Positions 45,777 through 55,501 of a DNA stretch of 64,000 nt are shown piece after piece. Positions within the stretch are counted from its first letter, which is position 1. Each line of letters starts with the position of its first letter. A model generated the notes under the pieces. The model worked only from the letters and a program-made list of their open reading frames with translations. It made no database searches and was not told the origin of the DNA. Origin of the DNA: Sphingomonas phyllosphaerae 5.2 (lineage in GTDB: Bacteria; Pseudomonadota; Alphaproteobacteria; Sphingomonadales; Sphingomonadaceae). Both the position numbers and the translations under genes were made by a program. The stretch is taken from positions 2,452,501 to 2,516,500 of the forward strand of contig NZ_ATTI01000001.1 in the NCBI RefSeq assembly GCF_000419605.1. The letters run 5' to 3'.

Positions 45777-46238
45777 ATGAGCTTCTACCATCGTGATACC
45801 TACACGCCCGAACGTTCGGTGGGCTACCTGATAAAGGTCTGCAATCAACTCGGCGTCACGGTGCTCGATCGCGCCTTTGCGGCCGAAGGGCTGAACACCT
45901 CGCAATGGTCCGCGCTGATGGCGATCGAACATGGCGCGGAGCCGACCTGCGCGTCGCTGGCCCGCGACATGGCGCATGACAAGGGCGCGATGACACGGAT
46001 GATGGACACGCTGGAGGCGCGCGGCTGGGTCGAACGGACGCGCAGCTTCGACGATCGCCGTGTCGTCCATCTGTCGCTGACCGACGCGGGACGCGCGGTG
46101 ACGGTGCGCTGCCGCGACCTGGTGGTCGATTACTGGAATCGCTGCCTCGCCGACTGGCCCGATGCGGAGGTCGAGCAATTCCTCGCGCAGTTACAGAAAT
46201 TGCGCCGCACGCTTGAGGAAATCGCGACATGCGCCTGA
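45777..46238 (+). CDS. MarR-family transcriptional regulator
   Basis: 153 residues from ATG 45777. Winged-helix DNA-binding repressor. GLNTSQWSALMAIEHGAEPT and LARDMAHDKGAMTRMMDTLE form the helix-turn-helix; WVERTRSFDDRRVVHLSLTD is the wing. Its stop overlaps the NodT-like gene start by ten bases. Ligand unknown. The palindrome at 45760 is the probable operator. Confidence 0.93.
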   Translation: MSFYHRDTYTPERSVGYLIKVCNQLGVTVLDRAFAAEGLNTSQWSALMAIEHGAEPTCASLARDMAHDKGAMTRMMDTLEARGWVERTRSFDDRRVVHLSLTDAGRAVTVRCRDLVVDYWNRCLADWPDAEVEQFLAQLQKLRRTLEEIATCA

Positions 46239-47689
46239 CCCCGCCCGTCCCCGCCCCGCCCCTTCCCGGCACGTGCTCCTTCGCACGATGCCGCGCCGGG
46301 CTGGCCGCGGCGATCGCGCTGCTGTTCGCGGGCTGCGCGGTCCCGGCTTCGCACCCGGCCGTCAGTGCCGCGACGCCGACCACGCTCGCGCTCGCCGGAC
46401 CGTCGGTGCAACTCGCCCCCGATTGGTGGCGCGCGATCGGCGATCCGCAGCTCGACCGGCTGGTCGCCGACGCGCTTGCCGGCAACCCCTCGCTCGATAT
46501 CGCCGCCGCCCGCGTGCGACAGGCGCAGGCGGTGCTGGAGCGGCAGGATGCCGAGCGCGGCCCGGCCGCCGACCTCGACGCGCAGGTGCAGGGCTCACGC
46601 CTGTCGGGCCGCTACACGATCCCCCCGCCCTTTGCGGGCACGGTTCGTGCGCTCGGCACGGCGCAGGCCGGGCTGTCCTGGAACCTCGACCTGTTCGGGC
46701 GCCAGAAGGCCGCGATCGAGGGCGCCGCGGCGCAGGCGCGCGCCGCCGGCTACGATGCCGCCGCGGCGCGGCTGATGCTCGCCGGGTCGGTCGTGCAGAG
46801 CTATGTCGAGGTCGCGCGTGCCGAGCGCCGCGCCGCGATCGCCGCGCGCACCATTTCGGCACGCGAAGGCTCGCTGTCGCTGGTGCAGACCCGCGAGCGC
46901 AATCGGCTCGCCAGCCGCATCGACACCGCCGCCGCCGGCACCTTGCTGGCGCAGGCGCGGCTCGCACTCGTGCAGGCGCAGGCGGCGCGCGTGCTCGCCA
47001 CCAACGCGCTTGCCGCACTCGCCGGGCGCGGGTCCGACTATGCCGCCGCGATCGGCACCACGCATCTCGCCCCGGACGCCGCGCTACCGGTGCCCGCCGC
47101 GATCCCCGCCGACCTGCTCGCCCGTCGCGCCGACATCGCCGCCGCACAGGCACGCATCGTCGCCGCCGGCGCTGAACGGCAGGTCGCGCGCCGCGCCTTC
47201 TATCCCAACATCAATCTCTCTGCGCTCGCCGGGCTCCAGGCGATCGGCTTCGGCAACTTCGTCGACCTCGATTCCGGAACGGCCGGCGGCGGTGCCGCAA
47301 TCCACCTGCCGTTGTTCGACAACGGGCGCCGTCGTGCCGATCTTGCCGGCGCCACTGCCGCGCTCGACGTCGCGACCGCCCAATATAACGACGCGGTCGT
47401 CACCGCCGCACGACAGGTGGCGGACGCGATCGCGCAGGTCCGCACCGCAGACGCCACGCAGGCGCGCCAGCGCGAGGTGACCGCCGGCTTCGCCGAGACC
47501 AATCGCCTCAACACCGTCCGCGTCGCCAGCGGGCTCAACAGCCGGCTCGACCTGGTCGATAACGACGTGCGGCTGCTCGACGCGCAGCTTGCCGACGCCA
47601 ACCTCTCGATCGACGCGCTCGCCGCGCGCGCCCAACTCGCCACCGCGCTGGGTGGCGGCTTCGATCCCGTTCAGGACGCCATACGATGA
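46229..47689 (+). CDS. Outer-membrane efflux lipoprotein, NodT family
   Basis: 486 residues. The lipobox LLFAGC puts a lipidated Cys at about 36. WWRAIGDPQLDRLVADALAG begins the TolC-like fold, with long helices (AGLSWNLDLFGRQKAAIEGA) and a repeat in the second half (LPLFDNGRRRADLAGA). It forms the outer channel of a tripartite pump with EmrA and EmrB downstream. It overlaps marR by ten bases and emrA by four (ATGA), so all are read from one transcript. Confidence 0.93.
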   Translation: MRLTPPVPAPPLPGTCSFARCRAGLAAAIALLFAGCAVPASHPAVSAATPTTLALAGPSVQLAPDWWRAIGDPQLDRLVADALAGNPSLDIAAARVRQAQAVLERQDAERGPAADLDAQVQGSRLSGRYTIPPPFAGTVRALGTAQAGLSWNLDLFGRQKAAIEGAAAQARAAGYDAAAARLMLAGSVVQSYVEVARAERRAAIAARTISAREGSLSLVQTRERNRLASRIDTAAAGTLLAQARLALVQAQAARVLATNALAALAGRGSDYAAAIGTTHLAPDAALPVPAAIPADLLARRADIAAAQARIVAAGAERQVARRAFYPNINLSALAGLQAIGFGNFVDLDSGTAGGGAAIHLPLFDNGRRRADLAGATAALDVATAQYNDAVVTAARQVADAIAQVRTADATQARQREVTAGFAETNRLNTVRVASGLNSRLDLVDNDVRLLDAQLADANLSIDALAARAQLATALGGGFDPVQDAIR

Positions 47690-48864
47690 CCGACACGCCC
47701 GCCAGCACTCCTGCGCCCGAAGCCGCCGCACCCGCGCCAAGCGCAAAGCCCGCCACGCGCCGGCGTGCGTTCACGATCCTGGGCGTCATCGTCCTGGTCG
47801 CCGTGATCGTCTGGGCGGTGTTCCATTTCTTCTTCAGCCCGCCCGAGCAGGAGACCGACGACGCCTATGTCGCCGGCGATGTCGTCGCGATCACCGCGCG
47901 CGATCCCGGCACGGTCACCGCGCTGCACGCCGACAACACGCAGGGGGTCACCGCCGGGCAACCGCTGATCGACCTCGACCCGACCACCGCCGACGTCAAC
48001 GTCGCCGCCGCCAGCGCGGAGCTGGCGCGCGCGGTCCGTTCGACGCGCGCCGATTTCACGCGCGTCGGCCAGTCCGATGCCGGGATCGTCCAGGCGCAGG
48101 CCGAGCTGAATCGCGCGCAGGCCGATTATGCGCGCCGTCGCAGCGCCGCCGCACAGGGCGCGGTCTCGGGCGAGGAGCTCGACCACGCTGCCGACGCAGT
48201 GAAGGTCGCCTCGGCCAATCTGCGGCTCGCGCGCGAACAGCGGCGGCAGGCGCAGGCGACCGTGCAGGGCACTGAGGTCGACACAAACCCGGCGGTGCTC
48301 GCCGCCATCGCCTCCTATCGCCGCGCCGCGATCACCCGCGCGCACATGCACGTCCTCGCTCCGATCGCCGGCGTCGTCGCGCAGCGCACCGTGCAGGTCG
48401 GGCAGCAGGTCGCCGCCGGCACCCCGTTGATGGCGATCGTCCCGCTCGATCGACTGTGGGTCGACGCCAACTTCCGCGAGACGCAGCTCAAGGACGTTCG
48501 TCTCGGCCAGCCGGTGGTGCTGACGTCCGACATGTACGGCGACGACATCACCTACCACGGTCGCGTCGTCGGATTGTCTGCGGGCAGCGGCAACGCCTTC
48601 GCGCTGCTTCCGCCGCAGAACGCCAGCGGCAACTGGATCAAGATCGTGCAGCGCGTACCTGTGCGCATCGCGCTCGATGCGCGCGAGCTGCGCGCCAATC
48701 CGCTGCGCGTCGGCCTGTCGGTGAAGGCGACGATCGACACCGCCGACACCGGCGGTCCGCGCCTCGCGCAGACTGCGGCCGCCCCGTATCGCGGCGACAC
48801 CACCACCGGTTCCGATCCGAAGGTGGAGGCCACGATCCGCCGCATCGTGGCGGCCAACCGGTGA
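47686..48864 (+). CDS. emrA: Membrane-fusion protein, EmrA/HlyD family
   Basis: 392 residues. A single N-terminal helix (ILGVIVLVAVIVWAVFHFFF), then ETDDAYVAGDVVAITARDPG, the first lipoyl half, a coiled-coil hairpin, and VLAPIAGVVAQRTVQVGQQV as the second. It links EmrB in the inner membrane to the NodT-type channel. ATGA overlap with the preceding gene. Substrates unknown. Confidence 0.92.
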   Translation: MTDTPASTPAPEAAAPAPSAKPATRRRAFTILGVIVLVAVIVWAVFHFFFSPPEQETDDAYVAGDVVAITARDPGTVTALHADNTQGVTAGQPLIDLDPTTADVNVAAASAELARAVRSTRADFTRVGQSDAGIVQAQAELNRAQADYARRRSAAAQGAVSGEELDHAADAVKVASANLRLAREQRRQAQATVQGTEVDTNPAVLAAIASYRRAAITRAHMHVLAPIAGVVAQRTVQVGQQVAAGTPLMAIVPLDRLWVDANFRETQLKDVRLGQPVVLTSDMYGDDITYHGRVVGLSAGSGNAFALLPPQNASGNWIKIVQRVPVRIALDARELRANPLRVGLSVKATIDTADTGGPRLAQTAAAPYRGDTTTGSDPKVEATIRRIVAANR

Positions 48865-48911
48865 GAGCCATGATGTCGGAAATGGGTCCGGCTGCCTTGG
48901 CCCACCGGTCA

Positions 48912-48946
48912 TCGCTTCGCTCCGCTCGCAACGATGGCGCTGTTCG
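48912..48946. repeat. Half-copy of dispersed inverted repeat
   Basis: CATCGCTTCGCTCCGCTCGCAACGATGG, one arm of the palindromic family, in the emrA-emrB gap and reaching toward the emrB start. Confidence 0.5.
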
Positions 48947-48972
48947 TCATCGCCCTTCGTCGGCACATCGGC

Positions 48973-50517
48973 ATGGCTGACGTCCCGCCCTCCGGCCCTG
49001 CACCGATGACCGGCGTGCGGCTCGGCGTCACCGCGTTCGCGCTGGCGCTGGGCACGTTCATGATGGTGCTCGATTCCACGATCGCCAACGTCTCGTTGCC
49101 GACGATCGCGGGCAACCTCGGCGTCTCCAGCGACAATTCGACCTGGGTCGTCACCGCCTTCGCCGTCGCCAACGGCGTGGCGGTGCCGCTGACCGGCTGG
49201 CTGATGCGCCGCTTCGGCGTGGTGCGGGTGTTCTGCATCTCCGTCGCGCTGTTCACGCTCGCGTCGTTCCTGTGCGGCATCGCATGGGACCTGCCGTCGC
49301 TGATCATCTTCCGGGTCATGCAGGGCGCGGTGTCGGGGCCGATGATGCCGGGCAGCCAGGCGCTGCTGATCTCGATCTTCCCCTCCCACAAGCGCTCCAC
49401 CGCGCTCGGTATCTGGTCGATGACCACGCTGGTCGCGCCGATCATGGGACCGATCCTCGGCGGCTACATCTCCGACAATTACCATTGGTCGTGGATCTTC
49501 CTCATCAACGTGCCCTTCGGCGTGCTGACCGCGTTCGTATGCTGGACGCGGCTGAAGGACCGCGAGACGCCGACCGCACGCCTGCCGATCGACACCGTCG
49601 GGCTCGGGCTGCTGGTGCTGTGGGTCGGCTCGTTGCAGGTGATGCTCGATCTCGGCAAGAACGCCGACTGGTTCAACGATCCGTTGATCGTCATCCTCAC
49701 GCTCACCGCAATCGTCGGCTTCATCGCCTGGGTGATCTGGGAACTGACCGACGCCAACCCGACGGTCGACCTCACGCTGTTCGCGCGCCGCAACTTCTGG
49801 ATCGGGAACCTCGCGTTTGCCCTCGGCTATGCGGTGTTCTTCGCCAACATCCTGATCCTGCCGCTGTGGCTGCAGACGCAGATGGGCTATACCGCCACCT
49901 GGGCCGGGCTGGTCGCCGCCCCCAGCGGGCTGGTCGCGGTGATCCTGACCCCGCTGGTCGCGCGCCTTTCCGGCAAGATCGATGCGCGCATCCTGGCAAC
50001 GGTGGCCTTCGCGGGTTTCGCAATCAGTTACTGGATGCGCTCCGGCTTCACCACGCAGGCGACGTTCGTGGATCTCATGCTGCCGTTGCTGGTGCAGGGT
50101 GTGTCGATGGGCACGTTCTTCCTGGCGATGCTGACGATCTCGCTCGATCGCATCCCGCCCGAAAAGCTGCCGTCCGCGACCGGCATCTCCAATTTCGGGC
50201 GGATCGTCGCGGGCGGTTTCGCCGCGTCGTTGATCTCGACCGGCTGGGACCGACGCGAGGCGCTGCACCAGTCGCGCCTGTCGGAGGCGATCGGCAGCGG
50301 CATGGGCTGGCAGATGGCCGCGCAGCAGCTGGAGAAGCTCGGCATGACGACGCAGCAGGCCGCCGCCGCCGTGACGCGGCAGATGGTCGGCCAGGCCTAT
50401 CTGCTCGCCTCGACCGACCTGTTCCGGCTGTCGGCGTGGCTCGCCGCGGTGCTGATCATCCCGATCTGGCTGTGCCGCCGTCCGACTCCGCAGCATGGGC
50501 CGGTCGCTGCCGATTGA
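48973..50517 (+). CDS. emrB: DHA2-family MFS drug exporter, EmrB type
   Basis: 514 residues from ATG 48973 (alternatives 48934 and 49006). About 14 transmembrane helices. VLDSTIANVSLPTIAG is motif D1-like of the 14-TM drug:H+ antiporters, GWLMRRFGVVRV is motif A, and GPILGGYI is motif C. Works with EmrA and the NodT protein. Its start may lie within a repeat half-copy. Drug range not predictable. Confidence 0.93.
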   Translation: MADVPPSGPAPMTGVRLGVTAFALALGTFMMVLDSTIANVSLPTIAGNLGVSSDNSTWVVTAFAVANGVAVPLTGWLMRRFGVVRVFCISVALFTLASFLCGIAWDLPSLIIFRVMQGAVSGPMMPGSQALLISIFPSHKRSTALGIWSMTTLVAPIMGPILGGYISDNYHWSWIFLINVPFGVLTAFVCWTRLKDRETPTARLPIDTVGLGLLVLWVGSLQVMLDLGKNADWFNDPLIVILTLTAIVGFIAWVIWELTDANPTVDLTLFARRNFWIGNLAFALGYAVFFANILILPLWLQTQMGYTATWAGLVAAPSGLVAVILTPLVARLSGKIDARILATVAFAGFAISYWMRSGFTTQATFVDLMLPLLVQGVSMGTFFLAMLTISLDRIPPEKLPSATGISNFGRIVAGGFAASLISTGWDRREALHQSRLSEAIGSGMGWQMAAQQLEKLGMTTQQAAAAVTRQMVGQAYLLASTDLFRLSAWLAAVLIIPIWLCRRPTPQHGPVAAD

Positions 50518-50590
50518 CGGCGGCAACCGGCGTCATGCGTGGTCAAGGAAACGCTTTCGTATCGCCGGAAACGATCCTAGTCTCGCGCCC

Positions 50591-51784
50591 ATGACCGATT
50601 TCGCCGCGACCCGCGCCCTGTTTCACCTTCCGCCGGGCGTGATCTATCTCGACGGCAATTCGCTCGGGCCGCTGCCGATCGCAGCGGAGGCGCGCGCGGC
50701 GCAGGTGCTGCGTGCGGAATGGGGTGACCGGCTGATCCGCGCGTGGAACGACGCCGACTGGGCGACGCTGCCGGCACGCGTCGGCGACCGGATCGCGCGG
50801 CTGATCGGCGCGCCCGCCGGCACCGTCACCACCGGCGACACCTTGTCGATCAAGGTCTTCCAGGCGCTCGCCGCCGCGCTCGCGCTGCGTCCCGAACGCC
50901 GGGTCGTGCTGTCCGACAGCGGCAATTTTCCCACCGACCTCTATATCGCCGACGCGCTGACCCGCGCGCTCGGCCGCGGGCTGGAGGTGAAAGTGGTCGC
51001 ACCCGAGGCGGTCGCCGACGCGATCGACGACAGCGTCGCGGTGGTGATGCTGACACAGGTCGATTACCGCACCGGCCGCCTCCACGACATGGCCGCGCTC
51101 ACCGCCCGCGCGCACGCTGCCGGCGCGGTGGCGATATGGGACCTGGCGCATTCGGCCGGCGCGCTGCCGATCGACGTCACCGCGGCGAAGGCCGACTTCG
51201 CGGTCGGCTGCACCTACAAATACCTGAACGGCGGCCCGGGCGCGCCCGCCTTCATCCACGTCGCCGCGGCGCACGCCGATGTCGCCGAACCGATCCTCGC
51301 CGGCTGGTTCGGCCATGACGCGCCCTTCGCGTTCGAGCGCGACTACCGCCCCGCGCCCGGCGTCGAGCGGATGCGGGTCGGCACGCCGCCGATCGTCGCA
51401 CTGTCGATCCTCGACGCCGCGCTCGACGCCTGGGACGACGTCGACATGGCCGACCTGCGCGACGCATCGATCCGCCTTTCGGAACGCTTCATCCGCGAGG
51501 TCGAGGCGCATTGCCCGCAGGTAGCGCTCGCCTCGCCGCGCGATCCGCACGCGCGCGGCAGCCAGGTCAGCGTCACTCACCCGAATGCCTATGCCGTGAT
51601 GCAGGCGCTGATCGCGCGCGGCGTGATCGGCGACGTCCGCGCGCCCGACGTGCTGCGCTTCGGCTTCACCCCGCTCTACCTGGACGAGGACGAGGTGGTG
51701 GCCGCCGTCGCGATCCTTGCCGACATTCTCGCCACCGACGCCTGGGACCGTCCCGAATTCCAGGCCCGCGCCAAGGTGACCTGA
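50591..51784 (+). CDS. kynU: Kynureninase
   Basis: 397 residues from ATG 50591. PLP enzyme splitting kynurenine into anthranilate and alanine. [11 protein letters not shown] near the N-terminus, the PLP lysine in [15 protein letters not shown] near 209, and FEVD-like QVDYRTG earlier are kynureninase motifs. It shares one base with kynA (TGATG). The formamidase kynB that should lie between the two activities is not in the window. Confidence 0.95.
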   Translation: MTDFAATRALFHLPPGVIYLDGNSLGPLPIAAEARAAQVLRAEWGDRLIRAWNDADWATLPARVGDRIARLIGAPAGTVTTGDTLSIKVFQALAAALALRPERRVVLSDSGNFPTDLYIADALTRALGRGLEVKVVAPEAVADAIDDSVAVVMLTQVDYRTGRLHDMAALTARAHAAGAVAIWDLAHSAGALPIDVTAAKADFAVGCTYKYLNGGPGAPAFIHVAAAHADVAEPILAGWFGHDAPFAFERDYRPAPGVERMRVGTPPIVALSILDAALDAWDDVDMADLRDASIRLSERFIREVEAHCPQVALASPRDPHARGSQVSVTHPNAYAVMQALIARGVIGDVRAPDVLRFGFTPLYLDEDEVVAAVAILADILATDAWDRPEFQARAKVT

Positions 51785-52593
51785 TGGAACATCACGATGC
51801 AGAGCTGAACTTCGCGGAGCGGATGGGCTATGCTGACTATCTAGCGCTCGACCGGGTGCTGGACGCGCAGCACCCGCTGAGCGACGCGCACGACGAACTC
51901 CTGTTCATCATCCAGCACCAGACCAGCGAATTGTGGATGAAGCTGGCCGTCCACGAACTGGAAAGCGCGCGCGACGCGATCCTCTCGGGTGCGCTGCCGC
52001 AGGCGTTCAAGCTGCTGGCGCGCGTCTCCCGCATCCTCGAACAGCTGAACGGCGCGTGGGACGTGCTGCGCACGATGACACCGTCCGACTACACCACCTT
52101 CCGCGACGCGCTCGGCCAGTCGTCGGGCTTCCAGTCGTGGCAATATCGCGCCATCGAATATCTCTGCGGCAACCGCACCGCCGCAACGCTCGGACCGCAC
52201 CGCCACCGCCCGGTGACGCTCGCCCGGCTGGAGGCGATCCTTGCCGCACCCAGCATCTACGACGCGGCGCTCGTCCGGCTCCACGCCGCCGGGCTGCTCG
52301 GCGATCCGGCGCGCGACTGGCGCGACGCGCATGTCGCCGACGAGGCGGTCACCGCCGCCTGGGCGACGATCTACCGCGATCCGCCCACCTATTGGCCGCT
52401 CTACGAACTCGCCGAGAAGCTGGTCGACCTCGAGGATTATTTCCGCCGCTGGCGCTTCAACCACGTCACGACGGTGGAGCGCGTGATCGGCATGAAGCGG
52501 GGGACCGGCGGCACCGCCGGCACCTCCTACCTCCGCCGGATGCTGGAGGTCGAGCTGTTCCCCGAACTATGGGCGGTGCGCACCCGATTGTAG
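51784..52593 (+). CDS. kynA: Tryptophan 2,3-dioxygenase
   Basis: 269 residues. Haem enzyme opening the indole ring of tryptophan to N-formylkynurenine. [14 protein letters not shown] and [18 protein letters not shown] are signature segments; [20 protein letters not shown] holds the haem-ligand His region. Length normal for bacterial TDO. It overlaps the kynU stop by one base. Substrate entry point of the same pathway as kynU. Confidence 0.96.
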   Translation: MEHHDAELNFAERMGYADYLALDRVLDAQHPLSDAHDELLFIIQHQTSELWMKLAVHELESARDAILSGALPQAFKLLARVSRILEQLNGAWDVLRTMTPSDYTTFRDALGQSSGFQSWQYRAIEYLCGNRTAATLGPHRHRPVTLARLEAILAAPSIYDAALVRLHAAGLLGDPARDWRDAHVADEAVTAAWATIYRDPPTYWPLYELAEKLVDLEDYFRRWRFNHVTTVERVIGMKRGTGGTAGTSYLRRMLEVELFPELWAVRTRL

Positions 52594-52659
52594 TCACGCG
52601 GGCGCTACCCGCGGATCGTAGCCACTGATACGGTCGCGCCGATGAAAAGGATCGCCCCG

Positions 52660-55299
52660 ATGAAGACCGTGCTGCTCGCCTCCGCCGCGCTGCTGTTCGT
52701 GCCCCCCGCGCTTGCGGAAGCGCCCCGCGCGGCGCCCGCGCCATCCGACGTCCCGCTCGGCCGGCTTTCCGATGCAGCGCGGCCTACCGCTTATCGCATC
52801 GACCTTACCGTCGATCCGGCGCAGCCGCGCTTCACCGGCCATGTCGAGATCGATGCGCAGGTCGCCGCCGCCACCGGCTCGCTCTACCTGCACGGTAACG
52901 GCCTCACCGTCACCCGCGCCGCCGCCAGGGCCGGCACCCGCACCATCGCCGCCCGTTACACGCAGGTCGATGCCAGCGGCGTCGTTCGCCTCGACTTCGA
53001 CGGCACGCTCCCCGCCGGTCGCGTCACGCTGACCTTCGACTATGACGCGCCGTTCATGAACGGCAGCGAAGGCCTGTATCGCACGAAGGTCGGGGCCGAA
53101 TGGTACGCCTGGACGCAATTCGAACCGATCGATGCGCGCCGCATGTTCCCGTCGTTCGACGAACCCGGCTTCAAGACGCCGTTCACGCTCTCGATCACCG
53201 CCCCCGCCGGTGACCGCGTCTTCGCCAACACGCCCGAAACCGCGCACGGCACGGCGGGCGGCGGGCTGACCGTCCACAAGTTCGCGCCCTCGCGGCCGCT
53301 GCCAACGTACCTCGTCGCGATTGCGGTCGGTGCGTTCGACGTCGTGCCCGGCAACGCACCCGCGAATACGGTCCGCAAGGATGCGCTCCCCTATCGCGCC
53401 ATCGCGACCAAGGGGCAGGCATCGCGCCTGCAACTCGCCGCGTCCGAGGGCCCGAAGATCCTCGCGTTGCACGAACAATATTTCGGCATGCCCTATCCTT
53501 ACGAAAAGCTCGACCAGATCGCCTCGCCGGAGATGGGCGGCGCGATGGAGAATGCCGGGCTGGTCACCTACAACGACACGCTGCTGCTGCTCGCTCCCGA
53601 TGCGCCCGCCAGCCAGCGCCGCGACTTCGGGATGGTCGTCGCGCACGAACTGGCGCACCAATGGTTCGGCGATCTCGTCACGCCGACGTGGTGGACCGAT
53701 ATCTGGCTGAACGAGAGCTTCGCCGAATGGGCCGGCAATCGCGTCGGCGAGTTGTGGCAGCCGGGGCTTGGCACCGAAGTCGCGCAGCTTGCCGAGGCGC
53801 TTGGCGCCATGGACACCGACAGCCAATCGGTCGGCCGGCCGATCCGGCAGGAGATCACCCGCAACGATCAGATCGCCAGCGCTTTCGACTCGATCACCTA
53901 CCAGAAGGGTGGTCAGGTGCTGACGATGGTCGAACAATATCTCGGCCCCGACCGGTTCCGGGCCGGCGTGCGTTACCATCTCAACCGCTTCCGCTATGCC
54001 AATGCCAACGCCGACGACTTCTTCGCGTCGATGGCGAAAGGCTCGGGCGACGCCGGCATCGTGCCGGTGTTCCGCAGCTTCGTCGAGCAGACCGGCGTGC
54101 CGGTCGTTTCGATCCGCCAGGACGGCGCTGGCTGGCGGGTCGCGCAGGCGCGCTACCGTCCGATCGGCGTCGCCGCCGTCGCGCCGCAGACGTGGAACGT
54201 ACCGGTCTGCGCACGGCAGGGTGACGTGCGGAGCTGCACGCTGCTGACCACAGCCAACGGCACGCTCGCGCTCAAGGGCAGCGGCCTCGCGATCCCGAAC
54301 GCCGGCGGCGCGGGCTATTGGCGCTACAGCCTCGACGATGCGGGATGGCGGGCGCTGCTCGCCGGCGCTGCGGCGCTGCCTGCGCGTGAGGCGATGGCCG
54401 CGGCGGACAGCCTGTGGGCCGACTTCACCGCCGGCAACGCCAGCTTCGCGCGCGTCGTCGCGGGCGCGCGCGTCCTCGCCGACCATCGCGAACGCTCGGC
54501 GACGTTGCTGCTGCCCAGCGCGATCGGCGGGGTGGACCGGCTCGGGCTGTCGCCTGCCGCCGAAGCCGGGTTGCGCCGGCTCGCCGCCGACCTTTCGCTG
54601 CCGCGACTGCGCTCGCTCGGCGCGCTCGACCTGACCGCCGGCGGCTACGCAAAGGAGGAAAACGGCCAGCGCCAGCTGCGGCAATCGCTCGTCTCCTACG
54701 CTGCGTTCGTGGCCAAGGATGCCGCGATCCGGGGTCAGCTCGCCGACGCCGCCACCGCCGCGCTGGGCGATGCGCGCGCGCTCGACACCAGCTATCGCGC
54801 GCTGGCGTTGATCGTCGCGGTGCAGGACCGCGGCGTGCCGTTCATGGATCGCCTGCGCACCGCGCTCGTCGCCAGCAGCGATCCGTTGTTCCGCCAGCAT
54901 GCGCTCCGCGCACTCGGCAGCGCAGACACCGCCCCCGGGGTCGCGCGCGCACTGGCGCTGGGTGACGACGATGCGCTGCAATCGAGCGAGCGCATCGCGA
55001 TCATGCGTACGCTGCCGCAGTCGCCGGTCGGGCGCGACGCGCTCTTCGCACGGATGAGCAGCAATTTCGACGGCGTCGTCAATGCGATCCCCGCGTTCAG
55101 CCGCCCGCGCCTGCCGTTGCTGTTCGCCAGCTATTGCAGTGCCGACAAGGCTGCCGCGGTGGACGCACTGTTCCGTCCGAAGCTGGCGGTACTCGGCGGC
55201 GGCGAACTCGAACTCGGCCAGACGCTCGATGCGATCCGGCAGTGCGTCGCGCTGAAAACCGCCAAGGGCGCGGAAATCGAGGCTGTTCTCACGAAGTAA
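52660..55299 (+). CDS. M1-family aminopeptidase
   Basis: 879 residues from ATG 52660 (AAAAGGA eight bases before; ATG 52642 also open). Signal MKTVLLASAALLFVPPALAE. GGAMENAGLVTYND is the exopeptidase GxMEN motif, and HELAHQW with NESFAEW gives the zinc HExxH-x18-E. The C-terminal domain is a helical ERAP1-like solenoid. Periplasmic aminopeptidase, perhaps for peptide uptake or envelope turnover. No operon partner. Confidence 0.94.
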   Translation: MKTVLLASAALLFVPPALAEAPRAAPAPSDVPLGRLSDAARPTAYRIDLTVDPAQPRFTGHVEIDAQVAAATGSLYLHGNGLTVTRAAARAGTRTIAARYTQVDASGVVRLDFDGTLPAGRVTLTFDYDAPFMNGSEGLYRTKVGAEWYAWTQFEPIDARRMFPSFDEPGFKTPFTLSITAPAGDRVFANTPETAHGTAGGGLTVHKFAPSRPLPTYLVAIAVGAFDVVPGNAPANTVRKDALPYRAIATKGQASRLQLAASEGPKILALHEQYFGMPYPYEKLDQIASPEMGGAMENAGLVTYNDTLLLLAPDAPASQRRDFGMVVAHELAHQWFGDLVTPTWWTDIWLNESFAEWAGNRVGELWQPGLGTEVAQLAEALGAMDTDSQSVGRPIRQEITRNDQIASAFDSITYQKGGQVLTMVEQYLGPDRFRAGVRYHLNRFRYANANADDFFASMAKGSGDAGIVPVFRSFVEQTGVPVVSIRQDGAGWRVAQARYRPIGVAAVAPQTWNVPVCARQGDVRSCTLLTTANGTLALKGSGLAIPNAGGAGYWRYSLDDAGWRALLAGAAALPAREAMAAADSLWADFTAGNASFARVVAGARVLADHRERSATLLLPSAIGGVDRLGLSPAAEAGLRRLAADLSLPRLRSLGALDLTAGGYAKEENGQRQLRQSLVSYAAFVAKDAAIRGQLADAATAALGDARALDTSYRALALIVAVQDRGVPFMDRLRTALVASSDPLFRQHALRALGSADTAPGVARALALGDDDALQSSERIAIMRTLPQSPVGRDALFARMSSNFDGVVNAIPAFSRPRLPLLFASYCSADKAAAVDALFRPKLAVLGGGELELGQTLDAIRQCVALKTAKGAEIEAVLTK

Positions 55300-55338
55300 G
55301 CGCTGCGGCCGGATGACGGCAGGTCTAACCGGCCGCCC

Positions 55339-55415
55339 GTCGTTGCGAGCGAAGCGAAGCAATCCAGCATCAGAGCACGACGCCCTGGACTGCTTCGTTT
55401 CGCTCGCAGTGCCTG
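55339..55415. repeat. Dispersed inverted repeat (best copy)
   Basis: Left arm GCGAGCGAAGCGAAGCAATC and right arm GACTGCTTCGTTTCGCTCGC are inverted repeats with two mismatches. It is the clearest copy of the family also seen at 534 and 40874. It lies between the convergent M1 peptidase and sugar transporter genes. Confidence 0.75.
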
Positions 55416-55424
55416 CGTCCTGCG

Positions 55425-55496
55425 AAAAAGGGCGGCCGCACCGCGCGACCGCCCCTTCATGATGGCAGCTTAGGCGGCGGGGCTCGCCCCGCCGCC
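55425..55496 (-). terminator. Two hairpins ending the xyl operon
   Basis: First, a perfect stem GGCGGCGGGGC (55473-55483) with GCCCCGCCGCC (55486-55496), six bases past the transporter stop. Second, CCGCCC/GGGCGG arms (55449-55454 and 55430-55435), followed on the minus strand by TTTTT (55429-55425). The second hairpin is a plausible intrinsic terminator. Confidence 0.7.
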
Positions 55497-55501
55497 GCAC
55501 G

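Noticed and set aside
45633..46178. N-terminal extension of the M16 protease
   Set aside because: The frame is open but runs antisense through marR and lacks homology; the TTG at 45632 with GGGGAG and a signal peptide is preferred.
47671..50526. 951-residue minus-strand ORF over emrA-emrB
   Set aside because: Shadow of the efflux genes; composition Arg/Asp/His-rich and no motif.
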